The notes under the pieces: model-generated | The model's input: the letters and a program-made list of their open reading frames with translations, nothing else | Databases searched by the model: none | What the model was told of the DNA's origin: nothing | Assembly: GCF_000519085.1 (NCBI RefSeq) | Contig: NZ_KI912577.1 | Coordinates: 2,175,331 to 2,239,330 of the forward strand | Length of the DNA stretch: 64,000 nt | Direction: 5' to 3' | Source: Methylobacterium sp. 10 | Lineage (GTDB): Bacteria > Pseudomonadota > Alphaproteobacteria > Rhizobiales > Beijerinckiaceae | Translations under genes and position numbers: made by a program | Shown: positions 27,164-39,246 of the stretch, piece by piece | Layout of the letters: each line of letters opens with the position of its first letter | Numbering within the stretch: position 1 is the stretch's first letter

Positions 27164-28867
27164 ATGATCCAAGGCATGGCCCAAGGGCCGGTTTCCGTGC
27201 GCCCATGGCTTTCCATGTATCCACCCGGCGTCCCGGCCGAGATCGATGTCGCGAGCCAACGCACCCTCGTGGACATCCTGCGCCTCGGCACGACGGAATG
27301 CGCTGCGCGCCCGGCGATCCGATGTTTCGGCAAGTCCGTCACCTATGCCGAACTCGGCACTTCCGCCGACGCGATCGCGGCCTGGCTGGTCGCCGAAGGG
27401 TTCGTGAAGGGCGACCGGATCGCCATCATGATGCCGAACGTGCCGGCCTATCCGGCGGCGATCTACGGAATCCTGCTGGCCGGTTGCGTCGTGGTCAACG
27501 TCAACCCGCTCTACACCCCGCGTGAACTGACGGTGCAGATCAACGATTCGGGGGCTCGGGCGCTCTTCGTGCTCGAGAACTTCGCCCATACCGTCGCCAG
27601 TGCGGGCGCCGATATCGATCTCGACCGCATCGTAGTCGCCGGCCCGGGTGACGGGCTCGGCCTGAAGGGCCGGATCGTCGATCTCGTCTCACGCCATATC
27701 AAGAAGGCGGTGCCTCCCTATCGTTTGCCTGCGGGTAAGATGCTGCGCTTCGACACGGTCCTGCGCCATGGGCGAAGCCTGCCGAAAGCATCCGTCACGG
27801 TCGGGGCGCAGGATCTCGCGTTCCTGCAATATACCGGAGGGACGACGGGGGCCGCCAAGGCAGCGATGCTGACCCATGCCAACGTCGTTGCCAACGTGGC
27901 TCAGTGCCGGGTCTGGTTCTGCGTGTCGGAGGCCGATGGGGTCGAACGGGTGATGGTCACGGCCTTGCCGCTCTATCACATCTTCGCCCTCACCGGCTGC
28001 TTCTTCCTGTTCATGAGTATCGGCGGATGCTGCCTGCTCATTCCCAATCCCCGTGATGTGGACGGGTTCGTGAAGACCCTGAAGGGCAACCGCTTCACGC
28101 ATTTCTCCGGGGTGAACACGCTGTTCAACCTGCTCAACAACCATCCGAAGATCGCGGAGGTGGATTTCTCCAGGATCCACTTCATCATCGCCGGCGGCAT
28201 GGCCGTGCAGGCCCCCGTGGCGGCCAAGTGGAAAGCGATCACGGGCAAGTCCATCGTCGAGGGCTACGGACTCTCCGAGACCTCGCCCGTGGTCTGCGTG
28301 AACGATCCGCAGGCGGATTGGACCGGCACGATCGGCTTCCCGATTCCGTCTACCGATGTGGCGATCCGCGATGCCGAGGGCAGGGACGTCCTCCCCGGCG
28401 AACCCGGCGAGCTCTGCGTGCGCGGCCCGCAGGTGATGGTCGGCTACTGGAAGCGGCCGGACGAGACCTCGCGGGCGACGACCAGTGACGGGTATTTCCG
28501 CACCGGCGACGTGGCAATTCTCCAGGCGGATGGACAGGTGCGTATCGTCGACCGGATGAAGGACATGATCCTGGTCTCGGGCTTCAACGTCTACCCGAAC
28601 GAGGTGGAGGAAATCCTCGTCGGCCATCCCGGCGTGCTCGAATGCGCCGTGGTCGGTACGCCATGCGAGGAGACCGGCGAAATGGTCGTCGCGCATGTGG
28701 TGCTCAAGGACAGCAGCGTCGGCGTCGAGGCGCTGCGGACCTACGCGCGCCAGCAGCTCACCGGCTACAAGGTGCCGAGGCGCGTGGTCTTCCACGACGC
28801 GCTGCCGAAGACCAATGTCGGCAAGGTGCTGCGCCGGGCCCTGCGCGACGCGGCGCCGCGCCCCTGA
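27164..28867 (+). CDS. Long-chain fatty-acid-CoA ligase-like AMP-forming enzyme
   Basis: The 567-residue protein is a member of the ANL (acyl/aryl-CoA ligase) superfamily. The ATP loop reads LQYTGGTTGAAKAAMLTH, followed by VTALPLYHIFALTGC, the EGYGLSETSPVVCVN acyl/adenylate motif, YFRTGDVA, and the hinge and C-terminal motifs VDRMKDMILVSGFNVYPNEVE and PKTNVGKVLRR with the catalytic Lys. The closest pattern is FadD (long-chain acyl-CoA synthetase). The start at 27164 has GGGAGGATCGAG in front. The substrate chain length cannot be read from sequence. Confidence 0.9.
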   Translation: MIQGMAQGPVSVRPWLSMYPPGVPAEIDVASQRTLVDILRLGTTECAARPAIRCFGKSVTYAELGTSADAIAAWLVAEGFVKGDRIAIMMPNVPAYPAAIYGILLAGCVVVNVNPLYTPRELTVQINDSGARALFVLENFAHTVASAGADIDLDRIVVAGPGDGLGLKGRIVDLVSRHIKKAVPPYRLPAGKMLRFDTVLRHGRSLPKASVTVGAQDLAFLQYTGGTTGAAKAAMLTHANVVANVAQCRVWFCVSEADGVERVMVTALPLYHIFALTGCFFLFMSIGGCCLLIPNPRDVDGFVKTLKGNRFTHFSGVNTLFNLLNNHPKIAEVDFSRIHFIIAGGMAVQAPVAAKWKAITGKSIVEGYGLSETSPVVCVNDPQADWTGTIGFPIPSTDVAIRDAEGRDVLPGEPGELCVRGPQVMVGYWKRPDETSRATTSDGYFRTGDVAILQADGQVRIVDRMKDMILVSGFNVYPNEVEEILVGHPGVLECAVVGTPCEETGEMVVAHVVLKDSSVGVEALRTYARQQLTGYKVPRRVVFHDALPKTNVGKVLRRALRDAAPRP

Positions 28868-29007
28868 CGAGCCCGCCGATGTAACCGGCGACGGCGTCTT
28901 GCCGAACGGTGACGATAGGCCCCGCTTGCACGGATGGGCGGCGGGGCCGATCTTCGCGGGACGAGGCCGCCCCGCGCGGCCACCCCTTCTTTGTTCGAGG
29001 ACGCCAT

Positions 29008-29964
29008 ATGTACATCAAGCGGACACGCGGCTGGGAAATGCCTGAGCGCCTCGCCACGCCCGAGAGCGTCTTCCTGAACCGTCGGGCGTTGCTGGGTGGA
29101 GCCGCCGGCCTCGCTGCGACCTCTCTTGTCGGCGTGGAGGGCGCATTCGCCGCCGCCGACTCAACAAGCGGTCTCTATCCGGCAGCGCGGAACGAGACGT
29201 ACACGCTGGACCGTCCGCTGACCGCCGAGAAGTTCTCGGCCGATTACAACAACTTCTATGAGTTCGGTACGTCCAAGACCGTGCTGCCTGCGGCTAACGC
29301 CCTCAAGACGCGGCCCTGGACCATCAAGATCGACGGTTTGGTCGAAAAGCCGTTCGAGATCGGGATCGACGATCTCGTTCGGAAGATGAGCCTGGAAGAG
29401 CGCCTCTACCGCCACCGTTGCGTCGAAGCCTGGTCGATGTCGGTTCCCTGGACGGGGTTCCCGCTTTCGAGGCTCGTCGCTTTGGCAAAGCCGGCATCGG
29501 GGGCCAAGTACCTCCGCATGGAGACGTTCATGGACAAATCCATGGCTCCGGGGCAGCGCTCGTTCCTGTACCCCTGGCCCTATGTGGAAGGGCTGACGAT
29601 GGCGGAGGCCAACAACGACCTCGCCTTCGTCGCCACCGGTATCTACGGCAAGCCGCTGGCCAACCAGTTCGGTGCGCCGATCCGGCTTGCGGTGCCGTGG
29701 AAGTATGGCTTCAAATCGGTGAAGTCGATCGTGAAACTGTCGTTCGTCGCAGAGCGGCCGAAGACCTTCTGGGAAGGCCTTCAGGCTTCGGAGTACGGCT
29801 TCTGGGCCAATGTGAATCCGGCGGTCTCGCATCCGCGCTGGAGCCAGGCGTCGGAGCGCGTGCTCGGCACCGACCAGCGCGTTCCGACGCTGATCTACAA
29901 CGGCTACGGCGAGCAGGTGGCCGGGCTCTACAAGGGTCTTGAGAACGAGCGACTGTTCGTCTGA
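29008..29964 (+). CDS. msrP: Periplasmic methionine-sulfoxide reductase catalytic subunit MsrP (YedY)
   Basis: The 318-residue molybdoenzyme repairs oxidised methionines in periplasmic proteins. A Tat-type signal is present (LNRRALLGGAAGLAATSLVGVEGAFAA), consistent with export of a folded molybdopterin protein. The Mo ligand Cys138 lies in YRHRCVEAWSMSVPWTGFPL, and PWPYVEGLTMAEA and GAPIRLAVPWKYGFKSVKSI are family motifs. The ATG at 29008 follows GAGG. The heme-containing membrane partner MsrQ, normally adjacent, is not in the window. Confidence 0.95.
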   Translation: MYIKRTRGWEMPERLATPESVFLNRRALLGGAAGLAATSLVGVEGAFAAADSTSGLYPAARNETYTLDRPLTAEKFSADYNNFYEFGTSKTVLPAANALKTRPWTIKIDGLVEKPFEIGIDDLVRKMSLEERLYRHRCVEAWSMSVPWTGFPLSRLVALAKPASGAKYLRMETFMDKSMAPGQRSFLYPWPYVEGLTMAEANNDLAFVATGIYGKPLANQFGAPIRLAVPWKYGFKSVKSIVKLSFVAERPKTFWEGLQASEYGFWANVNPAVSHPRWSQASERVLGTDQRVPTLIYNGYGEQVAGLYKGLENERLFV

Positions 29965-29976
29965 GCGGGCTTCCGG

Positions 29977-30867
29977 TCAGTAAGTCCAGCGTTGGGCCTT
30001 GGCCACGAGGAAATCTCGGAAGGCCTGCACCCGGGCGACGGAGCGCATCTCCTCGGCATAGACGAGGTAGCTTTCCATATGCGGCATCTCGACGTCGCGC
30101 AGGACCTGCATGAGACCGGTCTGCCCCTCCACGGCGTAGTCGGGGAGGATGCCGATGCCGGCGCCGGTCTCCATCGCCTTCTGCAGGGCGGCGATGTTGT
30201 TCACCGTGAAGTGGATCGTCCGCCGTTCCTGGCCCTCGCGGCCCACAGTCGAGAGCCAGTGGGTCGCCAGCAAGTAGGACGGCTCGTTGCCGCCGAAGGA
30301 GACGAGGCGGTGGTTGTCGAGATCCGCGATCGCCTTAGGCTCGCCGAACCGCTTCACGTAATCAGCCGACGCGAAGGCATGGTAGTGCACCGTGAAGAGC
30401 CGGCGCTGGATCAGGTCGGGCTGGGCCGGGCGCCGCATCCGGACGGCGACGTCCGCCTCGCGCATGGCGAGGTCGAGTTCCTCGTTGGTGAGGATGAGTT
30501 CGACACGCACGTCGGGATAGAGGTCGAGGAACTCGGCGACGCGCTGGGCCAGCCAGGAGGTGCCAAGTCCCGTCGTCGTCGTCACCTTGAGGTCGCCGCT
30601 CGGCCGCTCGCTCGTCTCCACCAGCCGCGCCCTGGTGTTCTCCAGGCGCAGCTTCATATCCCGCGCCGCCCGGAACAGCAGGTCGCCCTGCTCGGTCAGG
30701 ATGAGGCCGCGCGCATGGCGATGGAAGAGAGGGGCCTTCAACTCCCGTTCGAGGGCGCTGATCTGACGGCTCACCGCCGATTGGCTCAGGCCGATATCGT
30801 CGCCCGCGCGGGTGAAGCTGCCGGCTTCGGCAACGTTGAGGAAGATCCGGATCTTGTCCCAGTCCAC
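29977..30867 (-). CDS. LysR-family transcriptional regulator
   Basis: The 296-residue product has an N-terminal winged helix-turn-helix (WDKIRIFLNVAEAGSFTRAGDDIGLSQSAVSRQISALE) and a LysR effector domain (GTSWLAQRVAEFLDLYPDVRVELI...). A GTG at 30867, with GGGAGGG about a dozen bases upstream, is preferred; a TTG two codons earlier is the alternative. It lies downstream of trxB on the same strand, an arrangement common in Hyphomicrobiales. Its effector and targets are unknown. It is convergent with msrP, 12 bases apart. Confidence 0.9.
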   Translation of the reverse strand: MDWDKIRIFLNVAEAGSFTRAGDDIGLSQSAVSRQISALERELKAPLFHRHARGLILTEQGDLLFRAARDMKLRLENTRARLVETSERPSGDLKVTTTTGLGTSWLAQRVAEFLDLYPDVRVELILTNEELDLAMREADVAVRMRRPAQPDLIQRRLFTVHYHAFASADYVKRFGEPKAIADLDNHRLVSFGGNEPSYLLATHWLSTVGREGQERRTIHFTVNNIAALQKAMETGAGIGILPDYAVEGQTGLMQVLRDVEMPHMESYLVYAEEMRSVARVQAFRDFLVAKAQRWTY

Positions 30868-31051
30868 GGCGTCCAACCCCCTCCCGCAGCCCCGTGCCGA
30901 CGGCCGGACGCCCGAAGCCGGACCCGCTACGGGCTGGCTTCGGTCCCTGCCGTGTCTCGGCGTGCCCGGCCGCCGTTTCATGCGGTTCGGCCGGTCAACA
31001 TGGGACGCCGAGCCGATGGAACTCGGCTCACGCTGGTTTTAGGACAACGAT

Positions 31052-31080
31052 CTTGCGATTAGGTTGATGCCCGACGCAAG
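31052..31080 (-). terminator. Inverted repeat downstream of trxB
   Basis: CTTGCG (31052-31057) and CGCAAG (31075-31080) flank a 17-base spacer 20 bases after the trxB stop. It could be a weak terminator or a LysR-type operator between trxB and the LysR gene. The arms are short. Confidence 0.25.
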
Positions 31081-31099
31081 GCGCCGAATAAAGATTTCC

Positions 31100-32074
31100 C
31101 TATTCCGCTGCAGCCTGCTGTGGGGTTTCGCCGAGTTCGAGGGCCGCGAGGTATTTTTCCGCTTCCAGGGCCGCCATGCAGCCCATGCCTGCCGCGGTGA
31201 TCGCCTGCCGGTAGACGTCGTCCGTCACGTCGCCGGCGGCATAGACACCGGGGATCGCCGTCTCGGTGGTGCCCGGCTTCGTCTCGATATAACCGCCATG
31301 GCGCATGGCGAGCTGTCCCTCGAAGATCCCCGTCGCGGGCTGATGCCCGATGGCGACGAAGATGCCGTCCGCCTTGAGCTCCGTGATCGCGCCCGAGCGC
31401 ACGTCCTTCAAGCGCAGATGCGTGACCGAGGGGGGTGCCTGTGTGCCACAGATCTCCTCGATCGCGTGGTGCCAGACCACCTGGACGTTGGGATGCTTGA
31501 ACAGGCGCTCCTGCAGGATACGCTCGGCTCGGAACTCACCCCGGCGGTGCACCACCGTGACCTTCGCGGCGAGGTTGGCAAGGTAGAGCGCCTCCTCGAC
31601 GGCGGTATTGCCGCCGCCCACCACCACGACTTCTTTGCCGCGAAAGAAGAACCCGTCGCAGGTGGCGCAGGCCGATACGCCAAAGCCCTGGAACTTGGCC
31701 TCGGAGGGCAGACCGAGCCACTTCGCCTGTGCGCCGGTAGCGATGATGAGCGAGTCGCAGGTGTAGGTCTCGCCGGAATCCGCCTCCAGATGGAACGGCC
31801 GCGCCTGCAGGTCGACCTTGGTGATATATTCGGAGACGATCTTGGTGCCCACATGCTCGGCCTGGAGCCGCATCTGCTCCATCAGCCATGGACCCTGGAT
31901 CGGGTCGGCGAAGCCCGGATAATTCTCGACATCGGTGGTGATCATGAGCTGGCCGCCGGGCTGGAAGCCGGAGATCAGAAGCGGCTCGACCATGGCGCGG
32001 GCTGCATAGATGGCGGCGGTGTAGCCGGCGGGGCCTGAGCCGATGATGATGAGCTTGGAATGGTGAGGGGCCAT
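31100..32074 (-). CDS. trxB: Thioredoxin-disulfide reductase
   Basis: The 324-residue flavoprotein reduces thioredoxin with NADPH. FAD-binding [18 protein letters not shown] comes first, then the redox pair Cys136/Cys139 in [11 protein letters not shown], the NADPH loop [17 protein letters not shown] with HRRGEFRA, and the C-terminal FAD motif [21 protein letters not shown]. The ATG at 32074 follows TAGGAGA. The ELM1-like gene ends 14 bases upstream, so trxB belongs to the greA-led minus-strand run. Confidence 0.97.
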   Translation of the reverse strand: MAPHHSKLIIIGSGPAGYTAAIYAARAMVEPLLISGFQPGGQLMITTDVENYPGFADPIQGPWLMEQMRLQAEHVGTKIVSEYITKVDLQARPFHLEADSGETYTCDSLIIATGAQAKWLGLPSEAKFQGFGVSACATCDGFFFRGKEVVVVGGGNTAVEEALYLANLAAKVTVVHRRGEFRAERILQERLFKHPNVQVVWHHAIEEICGTQAPPSVTHLRLKDVRSGAITELKADGIFVAIGHQPATGIFEGQLAMRHGGYIETKPGTTETAIPGVYAAGDVTDDVYRQAITAAGMGCMAALEAEKYLAALELGETPQQAAAE

Positions 32075-32088
32075 GGTTCGGACGTCTC

Positions 32089-33144
32089 CTACGGCCGCGA
32101 CGCAGGTGCCAACCCGGCGCGGTGCTCGATATAGGCGCGGGCCATAGCTTCTGCGATGGCCGGCGTCGCGTCGAGGGGGGTGTAATGCAACTCTTCCAGG
32201 CGACCGGTGAAGGGCTTCAGGGCGCCCACCATGGCCAATCCGGCGAAGAGTCGCCTGTGCCGAATGTAGGTCTTCGGGAGATCGAAGAGAAGCACCGGCG
32301 CACCGCTGCTCACTGCTTCCCCCACCATGTTGGCGGAATCCGACGTGACCACGATGGCGTCGGCGAGGGCGAGCAACGATACGTAGGGGTTCGCCCCCGA
32401 ACCGTCCCAGAAGAAGCCGCCCTTCTCCGCGACGAGGCGCTGAAGTGCGGTCCGAAGGGGCGGCGGCGTCCGGCGGGACACCGTGAGCATCAGCGACGAT
32501 CCGCCATCGGCGAGTTTCGTCAAGCGGGCGAGCAGCCGCTTCATGTCGGCGGAACGATAGCTGAGATGGCGGCTGTCGCCGCCGATCAGGACCGCGACAC
32601 GAGGTCCTGGCAATCGCACGAGGCGCGGGTCGGGGGAGCGGCGCGCCGCTGCCAGCCGTGCCGCCGTCACCTGATGCGGCGCCGTCAGGGTCGTGAACAC
32701 GTTCGGCCCGCGAAGATCGTCGTAATCCGGCACCCAGATGAAGTCCGCCGTATCCTGGCCCGTCCGGGGATCCTTCAGGAAAGCGGTGAAGGTCCGGCCT
32801 TTCGACGCCTTTCGGATCGCGCGGAGATAGGGCACCGCGCGGCGTCCCGAGGCGATCACGATCTCGGGAAACGGGCCGGCCAGAGCACCGCCGCGAAGGC
32901 CAGGACGGTCGCGCGGATCGATCGGTCCCCACGGGGCGAGCCAGCCGAAGGGGGGGCGGGGGGCCACGCGGTGGATCTCGAAATCGAGGCCGAGGGTCTC
33001 CGCGAGACCGATGCACTGGTTCTCGTCACCGGCCTTGCCGTCGGTGACGATCCACGTGCCCACATGGGCCAAGTTGGCGGCGAGGCCGGGGCCGAGGTCA
33101 TCTCCAGCAGATCGCATCACGCCGGACGCTCCCGATATCGACAT
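32089..33144 (-). CDS. Mitochondrial fission ELM1-like protein (DUF1022)
   Basis: The 351-residue product resembles the bacterial relatives of plant ELM1: [26 protein letters not shown] near the start, [42 protein letters not shown], and a C-terminal glycosyltransferase-like half with [26 protein letters not shown]. The fold suggests a GT-B-like nucleotide-sugar enzyme, but the bacterial function is not established. It is packed between an exported-protein gene (7 bases) and trxB (14 bases). The ATG at 33144 is chosen; ATG 33117 is possible. Confidence 0.85.
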   Translation of the reverse strand: MSISGASGVMRSAGDDLGPGLAANLAHVGTWIVTDGKAGDENQCIGLAETLGLDFEIHRVAPRPPFGWLAPWGPIDPRDRPGLRGGALAGPFPEIVIASGRRAVPYLRAIRKASKGRTFTAFLKDPRTGQDTADFIWVPDYDDLRGPNVFTTLTAPHQVTAARLAAARRSPDPRLVRLPGPRVAVLIGGDSRHLSYRSADMKRLLARLTKLADGGSSLMLTVSRRTPPPLRTALQRLVAEKGGFFWDGSGANPYVSLLALADAIVVTSDSANMVGEAVSSGAPVLLFDLPKTYIRHRRLFAGLAMVGALKPFTGRLEELHYTPLDATPAIAEAMARAYIEHRAGLAPASRP

Positions 33145-33151
33145 GGCGGCG

Positions 33152-33688
33152 TCAGTTCGACGGGAATGCCCGGCGCAACCAGCCGGCATAATGCTGGGCG
33201 ATCGCGGCAACGCGGCGACGTTCCGAATCCGGATCGTACCAGGCCCCGCCTGAGCTCGACGGCAGCGCAGATAGCTGCGGATGTCGGGCCAGAACCTCGC
33301 CGCGTTGGCCGACGATCAGGGCTTCCCCGTCGAGATAGTCGGATTGCGAGCCGCCGCCGAATCCGCTTCGGCCTCCCTCGCTCCCGGTATAGGGCCGGAG
33401 CGACAGGCTCTTGATCCTCACCACCAGGACCGGTCCGGCGCCTCCGATCCTGTCCGCGAACTCCCGGTTCAGCGCGCCGAGGAGATCGTCACGCAAGGCT
33501 TCGGCAGGAGCGCCCCCGCCCTGTGCCAGGAGCAGCCCCACATCGACGCGGATCGCCGACAGGCGCGTGGCCCCGATGGACGACAGACCCTCGGCTAGAG
33601 CAGGAAATGCCATGGCCAGGATGGCGACGAAGCCGATCCACGCCGGCCGCCAGCCCGTGACGGACCGGCCGAATGCGGTCTGGCGCAT
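33152..33688 (-). CDS. Predicted exported protein of unknown function
   Basis: The 178-residue product begins with a signal peptide (RPAWIGFVAILAMAFPALA, cleavage likely before EGLSS). It then has LSAIRVDVGLLLAQGGG and VLVVRIKSLSLRPY, a Gly/Ser-rich stretch GSEGGRSGFGGGSQSDYLDG, and a basic C-terminus. No family was recognised. The ATG at 33688 has GAGG nine bases upstream, whereas the in-frame TTG at 33707-33709 overlaps greA. It sits between greA (17 bases) and the ELM1-like gene (7 bases), a place often held by an Lrp-type regulator in relatives. Confidence 0.75.
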   Translation of the reverse strand: MRQTAFGRSVTGWRPAWIGFVAILAMAFPALAEGLSSIGATRLSAIRVDVGLLLAQGGGAPAEALRDDLLGALNREFADRIGGAGPVLVVRIKSLSLRPYTGSEGGRSGFGGGSQSDYLDGEALIVGQRGEVLARHPQLSALPSSSGGAWYDPDSERRRVAAIAQHYAGWLRRAFPSN

Positions 33689-33705
33689 GGTCTGAGCCTC
33701 GGGCG

Positions 33706-34188
33706 TCAAACGCCGTATTGGACCGCGACGACCTCATAGGATTTGCCACCCCCGGGGGTCGTCACCTCCACCGTGTCCCCGACGCCCTTGCCGATGAGGG
33801 CGCGGGCGATGGGAGAGGTGATCGAGACCAGCCCTGAACGGACGTCGGCCTCCGGCTCGCCAACGAGCTGGTAGGTCTTCTCTTCCTCGGTATCCTCGTC
33901 GACGAGCTTCACAGTGGCGCCGAACTTGATCTTGGTGCCCGACAGCTTGGTGACGTCGATGACTTCGGCCCGGGCGATCATGCTCTCGAGCTCCATCACC
34001 CGTCCCTCGTTGTGGGACTGAGCCTCCTTGGCGGCATGATACTCGGCATTCTCCGACAGGTCGCCGAGCGCCCGAGCTTCGGAGATGGCCTGGATGATGC
34101 GCTGACGCTCCACCTGCTGGCGATGCTTCAGCTCGGCTTCCAGCGCAGCGAACCCGCGCACCGTCATCGGAACCTTGTCTATCGTCAT
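33706..34188 (-). CDS. greA: Transcription elongation factor GreA
   Basis: The 160-residue protein rescues backtracked RNA polymerase by stimulating transcript cleavage. The N-terminal coiled coil contains [24 protein letters not shown] with the acidic tip residues, and the C-terminal FKBP-like domain ends [23 protein letters not shown]. The ATG at 34188 gives the standard length; the frame is open upstream but without resemblance. The carB stop lies 120 bases upstream on the same strand. Confidence 0.97.
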   Translation of the reverse strand: MTIDKVPMTVRGFAALEAELKHRQQVERQRIIQAISEARALGDLSENAEYHAAKEAQSHNEGRVMELESMIARAEVIDVTKLSGTKIKFGATVKLVDEDTEEEKTYQLVGEPEADVRSGLVSITSPIARALIGKGVGDTVEVTTPGGGKSYEVVAVQYGV

Positions 34189-34308
34189 CGTCTCGCGCCA
34201 CAATGAATAGGCCCGGTCGGGAGCGGAACGCTCCCTCCGGGCCAGAGTAAGATGGTCTTGAAGCCTTGGCATCTGCTGTGTCCGTCAAGACGGGCACGAC
34301 ATCAAATG

Positions 34309-37794
<3,486 letters not shown>

Positions 37795-38111
37795 CGGGCG
37801 CCTTGGCTTGCGGACGCGCGCGTCCGTCAAGCGCGGCGCCACAATCTGGAGCGGGCCGGATATGGACGCGAGCGGCGTGAATGATCGTTAGGGTTCGCGT
37901 CTACACGCGGCGGGAGGGTTTTGGAAGAGCGCCGAGAGGCTTGGCGACGATTGTCTCCGCCCCGGACGGCCGCCAGTCTACCGCTAAGAATAATCAAACT
38001 ATAATAACTTTAAATCTAAGAAGATGCATAATATTGCGCCCTCGAAGGAGCCGTGTAATTGAGACGATCGGCGCCTTGTCGATCTCGAACAAGACTAAAT
38101 CGAGGATAAAA
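37795..38111. other. Divergent intergenic region, carB / pseudoazurin
   Basis: This 317-base gap must contain both promoters. Bases about 37980-38040 are strikingly AT-rich (AATAATCAAACTATAATAAC and following) compared with the rest of the window. No FNR/NnrR-type box or other named site was found by eye. Confidence 0.5.
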
Positions 38112-38552
38112 ATGACAAAGCTAGGAACGCTCGTGGGCACTCTGGCCCTGTGTATCGCCACCGGCCCAGCTGCTTTCGCCGCCGAGATCGCCGTGAAGAC
38201 CCTCAATAGCGGGCCGGGTGGTCTGATGGTCTTCGACCCTGCCTTCGTGAAGCTGGCTCCGGGCGACAGCATCAAGTTCGTCCCCCAGGACAAGGGGCAC
38301 AATGCCGAACTGATCAAGGGCATGGCTCCCGAGGGAGCGGAGACCTTCAAGACCGTCCTGGGCAAGGAGGAGGTCGTCAAGTTCGACAAGCCCGGCGTCT
38401 ACGGCATCAAGTGCTCGCCGCACTACCTCATGGGCATGATCGCCGTGGTCGTGGTCGGCGACAAGCCGGAGAACCTCGAAGCGGCGAAGGCGGTGACGCA
38501 CAACAAGCTCGCCGCCAAGCGGTTCGAGCCCCTGCTCGCCCAGGTACAGTGA
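38112..38552 (+). CDS. Pseudoazurin (blue copper protein)
   Basis: The 146-residue protein has a signal peptide (GTLALCIATGPAAFAAE) and a type 1 copper site: His63 in KGHNAELIKG, Cys101 and His104 in IKCSPHYLMGM, Met109 as the axial ligand. Pseudoazurins are periplasmic electron carriers to nitrite reductase, N2O reductase or other acceptors. No such reductase is nearby, so the partner is unknown. The ATG at 38112 follows GAGG. An AT-rich promoter region lies upstream and a hairpin downstream. Confidence 0.95.
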   Translation: MTKLGTLVGTLALCIATGPAAFAAEIAVKTLNSGPGGLMVFDPAFVKLAPGDSIKFVPQDKGHNAELIKGMAPEGAETFKTVLGKEEVVKFDKPGVYGIKCSPHYLMGMIAVVVVGDKPENLEAAKAVTHNKLAAKRFEPLLAQVQ

Positions 38553-38561
38553 CGTGACGAA

Positions 38562-38584
38562 GGAGGCGGCGCCAAGCCGCCTCC
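38562..38584. terminator. Hairpin with 9-bp stem after pseudoazurin
   Basis: GGAGGCGGC (38562-38570) pairs with GCCGCCTCC (38576-38584) around the loop GCCAA, ten bases after the pseudoazurin stop. No T-run follows. It could serve the convergent gene as well. Confidence 0.55.
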
Positions 38585-38667
38585 GACTACCCGCGCGATG
38601 CCGTCATACCGAGCGACCGCTGAATGCGTTGAGGCCGACCATCGTTCGGGATCAGCGCCGCTTGGTG

Positions 38668-39045
38668 TCAGAGGCCGATATAGAGCGCGGCCACCGCGCG
38701 ATCGATGGAGAGATAGAACACCCCGAAGGCGACGGCGGCGGCTGCGGCGAATTCGAGGGCGACGTTGGGCAGGGTCTGCGAGCGGCGCAGGATCTCGCGG
38801 CCGAAAAACAGGCTGAGCCAGGCGATCGTGAGGACGACCGGCAGGACGAACAGGAAGGACCAGGTGCTCTCGACGGTCTGGGTGCCGCCGGCCGGGTCGA
38901 TGAGCGCGCGGATGTTGCGGACCCAGGGGGCGTAGCAGGCCGAATACAGGGCGGTCATCCAGGCGAGGGCGACGGCCACGCCGAGATGGAACGTGAAGAC
39001 CCGATGCAGGCGCGAGAAATCATCGCGCGCGTCGTCGAACGTCAT
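38668..39045 (-). CDS. Unrecognised small membrane protein
   Basis: The 125-residue product starts MTFDDARDDFSRLHRVF and has three or four hydrophobic segments: FHLGVAVALAWMTALYSACY, TWSFLFVLPVVLTIAWLSLFF, and VALEFAAAAAVAFGVFYLSI with RAVAALYIGL. No family was recognised. A ribosome-binding site is not evident at the ATG, and the frame is open upstream to 39204 without better start evidence. It is convergent with pseudoazurin and lies downstream of carA on the same strand. Confidence 0.6.
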   Translation of the reverse strand: MTFDDARDDFSRLHRVFTFHLGVAVALAWMTALYSACYAPWVRNIRALIDPAGGTQTVESTWSFLFVLPVVLTIAWLSLFFGREILRRSQTLPNVALEFAAAAAVAFGVFYLSIDRAVAALYIGL

Positions 39046-39246
39046 GTGGAAAACCCCGTGCTCGTGGCAGCCTGACGATCGTCGCGGCGGCGTCGCCGTG
39101 CCCATCGTCGTTGGCTTCGGGGAGTGCCGGTCAAAGCCGGGTTTTTTGTGACGGGGGAGGGAACCATTTTGCGAATGCCCCGGCGGGGACCTGCCGGAGC
39201 TCATGGGACGGGCGCGAATGCGCCCGGCGCGGCGAACGAAACGGCC

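Noticed and set aside
37881..38111. In-frame upstream extension of pseudoazurin
   Set aside because: The ATG at 38112 has a good ribosome-binding site and opens a signal peptide; the extension has no such features.
39210..39225. GGGCGC-GAAT-GCGCCC hairpin downstream of carA as a terminator
   Set aside because: The stem has only six base pairs and no T-run follows in the carA direction; too weak to annotate.
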